DNA of 64,000 nt from Halobaculum sp. MBLA0147 (GCF_041361345.1 NZ_JBGKAD010000001.1:1488001-1552000); one strand, 5' to 3'. Positions 1 to 9,761 are shown, counted from the stretch's first letter. Program-made: numbers and translations. The notes: generated from the letters alone by a model not told the origin.

Positions 1-1090
1 CCGTCCAGAGGAAGTGGAACTGTATCCACGCCCAGACGAACACTGTCTGGTACCGGTGTCGCACGCCCCAGAGGTCGGGGAGTAGTGAGTAGAACACCAC
101 CACCACCAGTAGATACGACAAGAGTATTCGAGCGGTTTTTCGTCGGATGAACAGTCTTCCAGCACCGTACAGGGCTGGAATCAGGAACAACCAGTGGAGT
201 ACCGCCGGGAGTTGGAGAAACCAGTAGTTGGGAGCGATAGACCACGGCTGGGGTGTCAGAGTGAATCTGATCAGTCCGAACAGTATCGATTCGAACACGA
301 ACCGGTCCAGAGCGTGACTCCACTGGTTGAACACGTACATCGCCGGTGCTATCAACAGTCCACTGGTGAGCAGCGCTTGCCTACTGTCGAAGAGTGCCCA
401 CAGTACGGCTGCAGCAGTTATTAGAACTGGAACGTAGAAACGAAGCCAGTAGAGAGTCGCCACACTAGCGGCAATCATGACCGCATAGTATATGCTCGCT
501 TTGTTTTTTCCTATTCTTTTAATTTTAATTAAATATAGTAGGATTGTCAGAGAGAGGAGCATCACCATAGTCCCCTTCGTGTTCGTGAAACTCGTCCACG
601 CGAGGACATCCCAGTGGAGCAGAAAGAACACGGTACCGTATCGCGAGTAACTGCTCCCGTGGCCTGACTCGATCAAGAAGTGGTAGAATGCCACGCCACC
701 GACGACAGATAAAAAGATATTGGCCAGTATCGGAGCATGGTACGAAGTACCAAGAATGTCGACAGAGACGATGTTCCACCAGTAGTAGAGCACGTGCTGT
801 GTGTCCAGTTCCGAGACGAGTATGTCGACGCCACTCGGTGGGTACATCAGTTCGGACCGTCCGTACGCATCCCCGACCAGCGCCAACGAGTCCTGATAGT
901 AGCTGATCCCGTCACCGAGCCCGAAGTTGTTCTTTTTCGGTAGGCTAAAATACACTGCCGACGGTACAAACTTGAGGGTCACTACGAGGAGGGCAGTACG
1001 CTTGCCGATGTACGGTGCCAGCAACAGGTAGCTGACGGCAGAAAGAACGATCAGTGGGACAAGGAGAACGTCCAACTCAACAGGCATCAT
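1..1090 (-). CDS. Multi-pass membrane protein, polysaccharide polymerase-like (partial)
   Basis: The reading frame is open from a double ATG (1090 or 1087) to the window edge, giving about 363 codons with the C-terminus missing. The translation is strongly hydrophobic, with roughly nine or ten predicted membrane segments joined by short loops. It starts MMPVELDVLLVPLIVLSAV and later reads GTVFFLLHWDVLAWTSFTNTKG. This fits an O-antigen polymerase (Wzy-like) or a GT-C-type glycan membrane protein. There is no catalytic motif diagnostic enough to choose between them. It heads a run of minus-strand glycan genes (glycosyltransferase, sulfatase-fold enzyme). An AT-rich patch near 500-540 (Ile/Lys-rich segment LIKIKRIGK) differs from neighbouring codon use and suggests horizontal acquisition. 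Confidence in a real gene is high; function is inferred from context. Confidence 0.75.
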   Translation of the reverse strand, partial: MMPVELDVLLVPLIVLSAVSYLLLAPYIGKRTALLVVTLKFVPSAVYFSLPKKNNFGLGDGISYYQDSLALVGDAYGRSELMYPPSGVDILVSELDTQHVLYYWWNIVSVDILGTSYHAPILANIFLSVVGGVAFYHFLIESGHGSSYSRYGTVFFLLHWDVLAWTSFTNTKGTMVMLLSLTILLYLIKIKRIGKNKASIYYAVMIAASVATLYWLRFYVPVLITAAAVLWALFDSRQALLTSGLLIAPAMYVFNQWSHALDRFVFESILFGLIRFTLTPQPWSIAPNYWFLQLPAVLHWLFLIPALYGAGRLFIRRKTARILLSYLLVVVVFYSLLPDLWGVRHRYQTVFVWAWIQFHFLWT

Positions 1091-1208
1091 CAACGGCTAC
1101 GCAGGCGTGGAACTACTAATACCCTCGCATCGGACCCGGGACCCACGCGTATCGTTTTTCTTCTACGAATAGCAAGCCACGACGAACCGAGCCCAGCAAA
1201 GCGGACGA

Positions 1209-2336
1209 TCACCCGTCAAGAGCGTCCATGATTATATTCTCGTACTGTCTCGCAACCTGGTCGATGGTGAAGTTCGCTCTGAAGTACTCTTTCGCCGGAG
1301 TACTCAGTTCTGTCCAGTACGATTCGTCTGTCGACAGCCTGCGAACGATTTCGACGAGTTCCGCCGTGTCTCCGTCCGCGTAACCCGACGGACCAGGAAA
1401 ATCTACGAATCGACCCGGGTCGACATCCAGCCCTACTACAGGCGTCGCACAGCGCCACGCCTCCAGGAACGTGTTCGGGAACCCTTCTTTCGGTGACGTG
1501 TTGACGAGTGCAGTCGCTCGTCTGAAGTAGGTGTGTATCTTCGAGGAGTCCACCGCACCGGTGTAATCGACGTTGTCGAGACCCTCGGCCCGGTCTATGA
1601 TGTACCGGTGGTACTCGGGATCGGTCGACTCGGGACCGATCATAACGAACTCGGTGTCGGGACACTGCTCGGCAAGGTCCAGAAAGAGGTGGGGCCGTTT
1701 CACTTCCTCGTCGACGTTCCCGACCCAGAGGACGAACTCGCGTTCGTCACGTGATCGCACCGTCTCTGCCGGCGGATACCCGTTCGGGACCACGACGGAC
1801 GTCACTCCCAACTTTGTCGAAACTGCTTCCGATTGGTACGCCGTCTGTGAGACGACTGCCCCCGCGTTGTCTACGGCGCGGTCGAACAACCGTGAGAACG
1901 GCATCGACAGCCCTTCCAGATCACGACCGACGTTCTTGTCACTCGAAAGGCTGTACAACCACGGCACCCCGAGAAGCTCGAAGCAAACGTTCAATACGGC
2001 CGCTTTATGTGGAAATCCGCGGAAAAAATAAAAATCGGCATCTGCTCGACGAACGGTGTCGAACAGAACGGCAGCACGTTTCGCCTGACCTACCACACTG
2101 TCGTCGTCGGGCATCGGCGTGTAGCTCCGGTGTAGTGTCACACCGTCTCTGACCTCCGTAGCTGGTTGGCCGTAGTCTCCGACGACGAAGTGCACGTCGA
2201 ACGAGGACTGCAGCTCCTGAGACAAGAGGTACAACTGTCGTTGAGCGCCGCCGCCTTGAACCTCGGCGTCTGGGTTGAAGTAGTGGTACGCAGCGAGTGA
2301 GATCAGGCACAGTTTGGGTTTTCGGTTGCGTGTCAC
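1209..2336 (-). CDS. Glycosyltransferase family 4 (GT-B fold)
   Basis: The protein has 375 residues from a GTG start. The N-terminal acceptor half opens with the GT4-type strand KPKLCLISLAAYHYFN and the glycine-rich loop QGGGAQRQLYLLSQEL. The C-terminal donor half has LWVGNVDEEVKRPHLFLDLA and the EX7E-type nucleotide-sugar site in TSPKEGFPNTFLEAW. Retaining GT4 enzymes move a sugar from a nucleotide donor to a lipid-linked or glycan acceptor at the cytoplasmic face of the membrane. Donor and acceptor cannot be read from sequence. It lies 118 bases downstream of nothing coding on its own strand and 174 bases from the sulfatase-fold gene in the same orientation, so one transcript is possible. 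Confidence 0.88.
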   Translation of the reverse strand: MTRNRKPKLCLISLAAYHYFNPDAEVQGGGAQRQLYLLSQELQSSFDVHFVVGDYGQPATEVRDGVTLHRSYTPMPDDDSVVGQAKRAAVLFDTVRRADADFYFFRGFPHKAAVLNVCFELLGVPWLYSLSSDKNVGRDLEGLSMPFSRLFDRAVDNAGAVVSQTAYQSEAVSTKLGVTSVVVPNGYPPAETVRSRDEREFVLWVGNVDEEVKRPHLFLDLAEQCPDTEFVMIGPESTDPEYHRYIIDRAEGLDNVDYTGAVDSSKIHTYFRRATALVNTSPKEGFPNTFLEAWRCATPVVGLDVDPGRFVDFPGPSGYADGDTAELVEIVRRLSTDESYWTELSTPAKEYFRANFTIDQVARQYENIIMDALDG

Positions 2337-2510
2337 GTCAACTCGCCCTCCGACACGGAAGTCCGATACACACTGGTATCGACACTGTGATACTCTCGTA
2401 CAGTGGTGCTCAGTATAAGTACTTCGTATCGTTGTGGCACTCGGTCCCTGTCGAGGACCAGTGTGCGAACTCTCGGAGACGACAGACTGCCGATGCGTCC
2501 ACCTGTAGTC

Positions 2511-3836
2511 TCACCGGTATCCGAGAGCTTTCAATCGTTCTTCAACACCGGCGTCCGTCGAGACATCCGGAGTCTCGACGTTGTCGGAAGTCTCTTCGAT
2601 GTGTTCTATCCGGACTCGTAACCTGGACTCGAACCTCTCGAGGACAGACGGGTGTTCCGTGGCGACATCTCTCTGTTCGTTCGGGTCCTTGTCCAAATCG
2701 AACAACTTGGTCTCCTCGTTTTTGCCGTCGTAGAGGAAGCTCCAGCCAGGTTCACGGAACCCGATTCGGAGCGCGTCCTCGTCACGCACCCGCTTTTCAG
2801 TTACAGAGTACTGAATATCTACTGTCTCACCACGCGTCGTCGGAAGCAATGATTGGCCCTCGCACCGTTCTCGCATCGTCGGGTCCAGTTGGGCATTGAT
2901 GTGGTCGAGAACCGTCGGCAGGATATCGACCGACCGAACCAGTTCCTCGACAGTCACGGTCGGCACATCTGAGTCGTATGGGAATCGCATGAACAACGGT
3001 ACGTGTGTCAACTCTCGGTACGGGAGGTTGCCGTGGCCGAACAGTCCGTGCTCGTGGAACTCGTCACCGTGATCCGCTGTCACAATCACGAGTGTATCCT
3101 CGAGTTCACCACGACGCCCAAGTCCGTCGAGTAGTTCTCTGAGGTGACGGTCGAAGTACTCGATGTCACCGTAGTAGTCTCGTTCGAGCCGCCGTCGCTC
3201 CTGTTCTGTCACCTCGTCTGGCGACGTGACGGCGGCTTTCCGCCACAACAGTTCGGCAGGGATCTTCTTCCGGTACGTCCGTTCACCACCGAGGTACGGG
3301 CCGTGGACATCCATGTACTGTGCCCAGAGAAACCACGAGTCGTCCAAGTCTTCGACGAGAGAGAGAATTCGCTCGTTAACCGTCGGAGCAGGTGTGTACG
3401 GTGTCTTCGACGCGATACGGTGGAGCCGACTCACGAGTCGGTCGAACTTCTCGGGAAGTCGTTCGAGCTTCTTGTCAGGTTCGAACGCGACCACGTCCTG
3501 CTCGAAGTGGTCGAAGCCTCGGTCGAAGTTTCGTTGACTCGAGACGTACGGGTTAGAGTGGACCGCCGCAGTCGTGTATCCCGCCGACTGAAACTGTGAC
3601 GCGAACGTCGGCTGGTTGGCTTCGAGGAACCAGTGCCCTCCGTAGTCCAGCGGGTACCGTCCGGTCAACATCGCCGTCATCGCCGGTGCCGTGCTGACCC
3701 CCTGTGTGATACACTGGTCGAACCGAACACTTTCCTCGGCAACACTGTCGAGTGTCGGAGTCTCGGTGTCGTCACTACGGATCGCATCCGCGCGGAGTGA
3801 GTCAACGACAACGAGGAGAACGTTTGGCGACCGCAT
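2511..3836 (-). CDS. Sulfatase/alkaline phosphatase-superfamily enzyme with Thr at the nucleophile site
   Basis: The protein has 441 residues. The N-terminal metal site is NVLLVVVDSLRADA (Asp12), and a second metal cluster is TADHGDEFHEHGLFGHGN in the middle. The usual sulfatase signature C-x-P-S-R-x4-T-G reads T49-A-P-A-M-T-A-M-L-T-G, so the formylglycine precursor is Thr and the Arg is Met. Thr nucleophiles occur in the phosphoethanolamine and phosphoglycerol transferase branch. The protein may therefore cleave or transfer a phosphoester on a surface glycan rather than a sulfate. It is soluble by eye, with no clear signal peptide, and ends in a Glu-rich tail. It sits in a glycan locus, divergent from the next glycosyltransferase. 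Confidence 0.85.
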   Translation of the reverse strand: MRSPNVLLVVVDSLRADAIRSDDTETPTLDSVAEESVRFDQCITQGVSTAPAMTAMLTGRYPLDYGGHWFLEANQPTFASQFQSAGYTTAAVHSNPYVSSQRNFDRGFDHFEQDVVAFEPDKKLERLPEKFDRLVSRLHRIASKTPYTPAPTVNERILSLVEDLDDSWFLWAQYMDVHGPYLGGERTYRKKIPAELLWRKAAVTSPDEVTEQERRRLERDYYGDIEYFDRHLRELLDGLGRRGELEDTLVIVTADHGDEFHEHGLFGHGNLPYRELTHVPLFMRFPYDSDVPTVTVEELVRSVDILPTVLDHINAQLDPTMRERCEGQSLLPTTRGETVDIQYSVTEKRVRDEDALRIGFREPGWSFLYDGKNEETKLFDLDKDPNEQRDVATEHPSVLERFESRLRVRIEHIEETSDNVETPDVSTDAGVEERLKALGYR

Positions 3837-4144
3837 TGAGATTTCCAGGTTCGCGGCCAGATTTCAATGTTTGGATTTCGACGGTACACCGTGATGGGGC
3901 CCGTACCCGTCAGCCCGAGTCAGGGAACACCGGCACCACAGCCACAGCCGGTGGCCGACGACCGGCCGTCGCCTCCGAGACGGACTTTTCGACCGAGACA
4001 CAGCCGAAATACCGAAGTCATAAATCCCTCCGAACCTCACCTCAGGCCGAGACAAGACCGGCCGCCGACTCCAGTAGCTGACTCTCCGAGGCGGCGCTCA
4101 AGTTGTAGTATGTCGATCATCAAGGAGCACAATAGGCGGAACAG
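3837..4144. other. Divergent intergenic region
   Basis: About 300 bases separate the sulfatase-fold gene (minus) from a glycosyltransferase (plus). Short overlapping frames here have no recognisable protein features. An AT-rich stretch near 4008-4028 (gaagtcataaatccc) could serve as a promoter element, but I cannot assign it to either gene. Confidence 0.4.
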
Positions 4145-5275
4145 ATGAGCGAGTCGAAAAAAATCCGGCTGTGGTTGCTCATCGGGTCGTTACAGACTGG
4201 TGGAGCGAACAAGAACCTCGTCGACCTGGCGAACGGGCTTGATCACGAGGAGTTCGACGTCACTGTCTGGACGATCCTCCCCGACGACACCCTCGCACCT
4301 GAACTCTCGCCGGCTGTGACACACAGGTCGCTCGACGCCTCGGGGAAGTTCGACCTCGGGGCCGTCGTCGAGTTCCTCCGGGTCGTCCGCCGAGAGTCTC
4401 CCGACGTGCTCCATTCGTTCCTGTTCTTCGACAATCTCCTCGCACGGTTGTCGAGGGTCACCTCTCCACAGACGGCGGTCGTCTCTGGTGTCTTCTCGGC
4501 CCCGACCGACCGGCCGTGGATACGGTCGTTCCTCGACCGTCTCACGACTGGACTCTGTGACCACGTCGTCGCCAACTCGGAGGCGTGTGCGTCTCTCGCC
4601 GTCCGACGAGGAACGCCACCCACACACGTCAGCACGATTCCGAACGCCCGTGAGGTCTCACTGTTCTGGGACGCAGCGGAACCCTCCGGGTTGCGGTCGT
4701 CTCTCGGTATTCCACCCGACGCGACTGTCGTCGGGACGGTGGGACGACTCGTCCCGGTCAAAGGTCACAGGGACCTACTCGCGGCGTGGCCGACAGTCCT
4801 CCGCGCGAACCCGGACGCACACCTCGTCGTCGTGGGAGACGGCCCGGAGCGACAGGCACTCGAATCGTTGACACGAGACTACGACTGTCGTGACTCGGTC
4901 ACGTTCACTGGACGCCGATCCGACGTGCCGGAGCTGCTGGCTACGTTCGACGTGTTCGCGTTTCCCTCTCACTACGAGGGGATGCCGGGTGCGGTCATCG
5001 AGGCGATGGCGGCGGGAGTTCCGACTGTCGGGACCCGAGTCCCCGGAACCACCGAACTCGTCGACGACGGGGAGACGGGTGTCCTAGTCGAGGCGGAGTC
5101 CCCGGACGAACTTGCGACGGCGATCGACGAACTCCTGTCCGACCCGAGCCGGCGTGAGAGACTCGGGCGAAAGGCGAGCCAAGTCGCTGGGGCACAGTTC
5201 TCGCTGGACCGACTCGTCGAGTCTCACTCACAGTTGTACCGAGACTTGGCGGGACAGACGGAGAGTCGGTCGTGA
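4145..5275 (+). CDS. Glycosyltransferase family 4 (GT-B fold)
   Basis: The protein has 376 residues from ATG. The N-terminal half contains WLLIGSLQTGGANKNLVDLA, the glycine-rich acceptor-domain loop. The donor domain has GTVGRLVPVKGHRDLLAAW, VVVGDGPERQALESL, TFTGRRSDVPELLATFDVF and the EX7E site HYEGMPGAVIEAMAAG. This is the textbook order for retaining GT4 enzymes such as poly-saccharide mannosyl- or glucosyltransferases. It is high-GC like the bulk genome, unlike the carbamoyltransferase further on. It is convergent with the epimerase gene, 41 bases away. Sugar specificity is unknown. Confidence 0.9.
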   Translation: MSESKKIRLWLLIGSLQTGGANKNLVDLANGLDHEEFDVTVWTILPDDTLAPELSPAVTHRSLDASGKFDLGAVVEFLRVVRRESPDVLHSFLFFDNLLARLSRVTSPQTAVVSGVFSAPTDRPWIRSFLDRLTTGLCDHVVANSEACASLAVRRGTPPTHVSTIPNAREVSLFWDAAEPSGLRSSLGIPPDATVVGTVGRLVPVKGHRDLLAAWPTVLRANPDAHLVVVGDGPERQALESLTRDYDCRDSVTFTGRRSDVPELLATFDVFAFPSHYEGMPGAVIEAMAAGVPTVGTRVPGTTELVDDGETGVLVEAESPDELATAIDELLSDPSRRERLGRKASQVAGAQFSLDRLVESHSQLYRDLAGQTESRS

Positions 5276-5316
5276 CACGTAGCGGGGACCGGGGCTGTGA
5301 CACAGCGTGACCGCAC

Positions 5317-6297
5317 TCACCCGCGGTAGTAGGAGACTGTCCGTTCGAGCCCGTCGGTGAACTCGACGACAGGCTCGTATCCGAGGTGCTCTCTCGCCTT
5401 GGAGATATCTGCGTGTGAGTGCTTCACGTCTCCCGGACGGAGATCGTCGTACTCCGGCTCGATGTCGGTCCCGAGGATGTTGTTCAGTGCGTCGACGAGT
5501 TCGTTGATCGTCACCCGTCCACCACAACCGACGTTGAATGCTTCACCAGAGACATCGCTCGTCGCGGCGAGGCGATTCGCCTCGACAGCGTTGTCGATGT
5601 ACGTGAAGTCCCGTGACTGTTCACCGTCTCCGTACACGACCGGAGCGTCACCACTCAACATCAGGTCGACGAACTTCGGAATCACCGCCGCGTACTCCCC
5701 GTTCGGGTCCTGACGCGGGCCGAAGATGTTGAAGTACCGGAGTGCCACCGTGTCGAGATCGTACAACTCGTCGAACTGTAACGCCAGTCGCTCCGTGTAG
5801 TACTTCGACAGCGCGTACGGCGACTCGGGGCTGGGAGTCATCGTCTCGACTTTCGGAAGAGTCTCCGTCGAGCCGTACACCGACGACGACGACGCGACGA
5901 CGACGGTGTCAACATCCGCCGCTCGGGCGGCGTCGAGGACCGTCGCAGTCCCCGTACAGTTCGCGTCCGTGGTCGTCATGGGGTCCTCGATACTCCGGGG
6001 GACCGACGGGACCGCGGCTTGGTGAAAGACGTAGTCTACTCCGTTCATCAGCTCTCCGAGGAGGTCACTGTCGCCGATGCTCCCCTCGGTGAAGCTGAAG
6101 TTACTACTGTCACGTAACGGTCGGAGGTTCCGTCTCCTCCCGGTCGCGAAGTTGTCGATCCCCCTCACTTCGATCCCGTCGTCGAGCAGACTGTCGGCGA
6201 GGTTCACGCCGACGAACCCTCCGACACCAGTGACGAGTGCTGTTGTCACACCGAGTCGGTTGTCAACTGGGAAAGTCAGTGTGTCGGTTTCGGCCAT
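5317..6297 (-). CDS. NAD-dependent sugar-nucleotide epimerase (UDP-GlcNAc/glucose 4-epimerase type)
   Basis: This is an extended short-chain dehydrogenase of 326 residues. It has the Rossmann loop TGVGGFVG, the catalytic Ser in ASSSSVYGST and the Tyr-Lys pair in SPYALSKYY. It also has the substrate-side motifs RYFNIFGPRQDPNGEYAAVIPKF (split by GPRQ), GDGEQSRDFTYIDN and NVGCGGRVTINEL. The latter set is typical of UDP-N-acetylglucosamine 4-epimerases (WbpP/GalE-like) that supply glycan assembly. The first 16 residues precede the Rossmann strand, so GTG at 6249 is a possible shorter start. It is divergent from the carbamoyltransferase gene. Confidence 0.88.
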   Translation of the reverse strand: MAETDTLTFPVDNRLGVTTALVTGVGGFVGVNLADSLLDDGIEVRGIDNFATGRRRNLRPLRDSSNFSFTEGSIGDSDLLGELMNGVDYVFHQAAVPSVPRSIEDPMTTTDANCTGTATVLDAARAADVDTVVVASSSSVYGSTETLPKVETMTPSPESPYALSKYYTERLALQFDELYDLDTVALRYFNIFGPRQDPNGEYAAVIPKFVDLMLSGDAPVVYGDGEQSRDFTYIDNAVEANRLAATSDVSGEAFNVGCGGRVTINELVDALNNILGTDIEPEYDDLRPGDVKHSHADISKAREHLGYEPVVEFTDGLERTVSYYRG

Positions 6298-6405
6298 CGA
6301 CAGTCGAACCTGAGCTGCTGCACTCGATGAATCCTATCCGCACCGGTGCTACCTAACGAGCAATCAGCAACCATTAAACCGTTAGTTGGAAATGGGTATA
6401 TACCG

Positions 6406-8117
6406 ATGGTAGTCACTCTCTCGCTGAAAGTTGGCCGGACGAACCTCTTCGGTCACGACTGTAGCGTAGTTCTCGCAGAGGATGGAGAAATCCTCTATGG
6501 TGTCGAGGACGAGCGATTTAGCCGACAGAAGCACGGATCATTGCAGTTTCCGAAAGCCGCGATCGAGGATTGTCTGGCAACCACTGGGAAGGACCTGTCT
6601 GATGTCGACGAAATAATCGCCCCGTACGATCCGAGACATCAAGTCCAGTCGTATAAAAAAATATAACTGCCCTCTGGCAGTCTGAGTTATCGATACTAAA
6701 GAAGCTCCAACGGGCGGAGCAGGCTACCGAGGTGACGGTTCGGAACCGATTCCGGTTGGAGGATGTACTGCAGGACAACTTCGCACAGATCGACAGTGAT
6801 GTCCCACCGATCAGGTTTCTCAACCACCACCGCTGTCACGCTATCTCGGCAGCGTATCCATCTCCGGTCGATCTGGATCTTGTCGTCACTGCAGACCTAC
6901 GTGGAGAGGTTGACGCAACGGTGGTCTGGGAAGTGGGCGACGGAGAGGTCCACCGAAAAAAAACGTTCGAGTGGCCGAACTCACTCGGTTCGTTCTTTGG
7001 GGCTATCACCGAGTATCTCGGGTTTAGGGCGAACAATGGTGAAGGGAAGGTGATGGGACTGGCTCCCTACGGAGAGTCACGCCCCAAATTCTCGGACCCG
7101 TTGCGACAGCGGCTAGACTTCACCGCTGACTACGACGTGATGCCGCTGATAGAGGGTGCACGCATGGAAGACTACGTTGCGCGACTGGAATCGTGGTTTG
7201 GGGAGTCTCGGCGTTCATATGGTGACCCGATTGAGCAGCATCACAAAGATATCGCAGCGGTGGCACAGACCTGTTTGGAAAACGTGATGGAGAACCTCGT
7301 CCGACGTTGGATGGACGAGGTTGATGCTGACGCGTTGGGCCTAGCTGGTGGTGTCGCCCTCAATTGTAAAATGAACAAACACATACGAGAGTTGGATTGC
7401 GTCGATTCTGTGTTCATTCAACCAGTCGCAGGAGACGCTGGAGTCGCCGTCGGCGGGGCACTCGAACCCTTCGGCTTGACGGAGACATCACCTCTCGACA
7501 CGGTGTATATGGGCCCGTCGTTCTCAACCGAAGAGATCAGAGCCGTTCTTGAGCAGAACAAACTCGAATACAGTGAGCCGGACAATTTATATCAGCACGT
7601 TGCAAGGCGGGTCGCCGATGGAGAACTCGTCGGATGGTTCCAGGGATCACTCGAGATGGGACCTCGTGCACTCGGTAACCGGAGCATTCTCGCAGATCCA
7701 CGGGAGGAGAAATCACGTGATCGGGTCAACAAATACGTGAAACACCGTGAGGAGTGGCGTCCGTTTGCGCCGTCGTTGAAAGAATCGGCCGCATCAGACT
7801 ATTTTAAAAACGCTACGAAGGCTCCGTTCATGATACAGACATTCGAAGTAAAGTACAACGAAGCGTCTAATATTCCAGCTGTCTTACATCCGGAAGATAA
7901 CACCGCACGCCCGCAGACAGTTCGTGAAGACCAGAACCCCAGATACCACCGTCTCCTCTCGGCATTTGAGGATCTCACGGGGGTACCTGTCCTACTTAAC
8001 ACCTCGTTCAACGATAGCGGCGAACCTATCGTGGCTCAGCCACGCGAAGCAATCCGTGACTTCTTCTCGATGGGGTTAGACTGCCTCGTCCTTGAGGACC
8101 TCGTAGTGACGAAGTGA
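6406..8117 (+). pseudogene. NodU-type carbamoyltransferase, split by a single-base frameshift
   Basis: Two consecutive frames together encode a full carbamoyltransferase of about 570 residues. The first (6406-6666) has the N-terminal kinase-like motif NLFGHDCSVVL, with conserved His-Asp, and GVEDERFSRQKHG. The second holds NHHRCHAISAAYPS, GEGKVMGLAPYG, LAGGVALNCKMN, GDAGVAVGGAL and the C-terminal carbamoyl-phosphate domain QGSLEMGPRALGNRS, with KHREEWRPFAPS. The frame changes by minus one at a run of seven A at 6655-6661; eight A would restore a single frame. The family carbamoylates sugars or antibiotics. Third-position A/T use is higher than in the neighbours, a sign of transfer. The defect could be a real mutation, a slippery site or a homopolymer sequencing error. 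I chose ATG 6406 because the motif begins soon after. Confidence 0.85.
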
Positions 8118-8132
8118 TACCGCCTCGGTCGG

Positions 8133-9236
8133 CTACTGCTCGCCGGCACGACACAGCGACTCCAGCACCGCCGTCGTCTCCTCGACAGTTCGTCGCCACC
8201 TGTAGGAGTCGTCGAGACCGTGAACCGACCGTTCGGGCTCGATCCAGTCTCGGACGGCGTCCGCGAACGCCGCAGGATCGGTCGTGTCGACGGTGTCCCC
8301 GTTCCCGGAAACGACACTCTCGACCTGTTGGAGTTCGTTGCTGACCACGGGCACTCCGCTACTGATCGCCTCGAGTACGACCCGCGGAAGTCCTTCTGCT
8401 CTGCTCGACAACACGAGAACGTCACTACTGCGGTAGACGCTGGGCATCTCTTCGTACGGAATCTGTCCGAGGAAGGTGACATCGTCTGCGACTCCCAAGG
8501 ACGCCGCCTTTTTATCGAGCGTCTCTCTCAGTGGTCCGTCCCCACAAAGGTACAGTGCAACGTCGGGGACCGCCTCCTTGAGCCGCGCGAAGGCTCTTAA
8601 AATGTCTCTCGGATTCTTTCCGTCTACGAGACGGCCGACGAAGAGGATCACCGGGCCGTCGTGGTTGATGTGCTCACTCGACGGCCCGTCCGGTCTGAAG
8701 CGAGTCGTGTCGATTCCGTTCGACACCACCTCGATACGAGATTCGACCCCGAGTGACTGAACACGTCGTCTGTCGGTCTCCGTATAACAGAAGACGACAT
8801 CTGCGGCCTCGAAGGAGAGACGGCCTAGTGTTCGCAGGTACAGGTCGAACAACCACTCTGGTGCCGTCTGTGAGTAGAGTCCGTGGTTGGTGAGTGCCAG
8901 TGGCGTGTCTGCGAGAACCCGATCGAGACAAGCGACGTTCGTCAGGAAGTACAGGTGTGAGTGTGCGTGGACTACGTCGAACTCCGGCCCTCTGAGCAGG
9001 TAGTCGAGTGCACCGAAGGAGATCTGATTGCCGATGACTTCTGCCGTCTGTGGCTGTCGGACGACCGTGTATCCTGCACGCTCTTCACGCCGTGGGAGTG
9101 TCTCGTCGTCGGAGACAGTCAACACGGTCACGTCGTGACCCATCTCGGCTTGGTCTCGACTCAGAGCGTGAGCGTGATACGTCCCACCACCCGGGACCTC
9201 CGGATACAGATTCTGCGCCACTCGTAAGATACGCAT
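8133..9236 (-). CDS. Glycosyltransferase family 4 (GT-B fold)
   Basis: The protein has 367 residues from ATG 9236, chosen because MRILRVAQNLYPEVPGGG is the usual N-terminal strand of GT4 enzymes; a further 14 codons upstream add only Arg/Thr-rich sequence. The donor domain has VILFVGRLVDGKNPRDILRA, YLCGDGPLRETL, TFLGQIPYEEMPSVYRSSD and the EX7E site SSRAEGLPRVVLEAISSG. It is predicted to be cytoplasmic and to extend a lipid-linked or exported glycan. It is convergent with the carbamoyltransferase and starts one base after the stop of a decayed epimerase fragment on the same strand. Confidence 0.88.
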   Translation of the reverse strand: MRILRVAQNLYPEVPGGGTYHAHALSRDQAEMGHDVTVLTVSDDETLPRREERAGYTVVRQPQTAEVIGNQISFGALDYLLRGPEFDVVHAHSHLYFLTNVACLDRVLADTPLALTNHGLYSQTAPEWLFDLYLRTLGRLSFEAADVVFCYTETDRRRVQSLGVESRIEVVSNGIDTTRFRPDGPSSEHINHDGPVILFVGRLVDGKNPRDILRAFARLKEAVPDVALYLCGDGPLRETLDKKAASLGVADDVTFLGQIPYEEMPSVYRSSDVLVLSSRAEGLPRVVLEAISSGVPVVSNELQQVESVVSGNGDTVDTTDPAAFADAVRDWIEPERSVHGLDDSYRWRRTVEETTAVLESLCRAGEQ

Positions 9237-9237
9237 C

Positions 9238-9618
9238 TCAGTTCTCCACGACGGGCGTCTCGTACCGGTCACGGTCATGGCTGTATCGACCGACGAACGC
9301 AGACCCGTCTCCTGTGACCGTGTGAGGGTGTACGTACCCGAGTGACGCTTCCGTCTCCGGTGTGTCTACGTCCGCGCCATCTGTCGGGTTGACGACCGCC
9401 GTGGCTACGTCGGCCTCCTGGCCGTCCCCACGAACTGGTCCGTAGTCTCCGTTGGGCCCTCGTGTCGCCTCCCGACTTCCTCCCACACTGTACGTCTCGA
9501 TGCCGAGAGCGGAGAGCGACTCGAAGCAGTCGACCACCATCACGTCGTGTCCCCTCGAAGGGACGTCTCCTGAGGGGCCGCTGGGGAATTCCACACCACC
9601 AGTAACCTCAACTCTCAT
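9238..9618 (-). pseudogene. Decayed N-terminal fragment of an NAD-dependent epimerase
   Basis: The 126-residue open frame starts MRVEVTGGVEFPSGPSG and continues RGHDVMVVDCF, where an intact family member would have a VTGGAGFIGSHL-like loop and a GHDVVVVD strand. Further resemblance follows in GDYGPVRGDGQEAD (family: GDY...GDVRDAD). The Rossmann glycines are disrupted, the Tyr-x3-Lys site is absent, and the frame ends after about a third of the usual 320 residues. I read it as a truncated and degraded epimerase copy. It could instead be an unrelated hypothetical protein; the call rests on the N-terminal half only. Confidence 0.45.
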
Positions 9619-9761
9619 AGACGGGTGCGGTCCTCCACAGGTAGAAAATCTATCGATGTCCGGGGACTGTGACCGCGCCCCTGATCGAATCGGGAGCCCA
9701 GATCGGACAGAACTGTGAGATCGGAATATTGATCACCACAGAGTAGGTCGCTCGAACTAGA

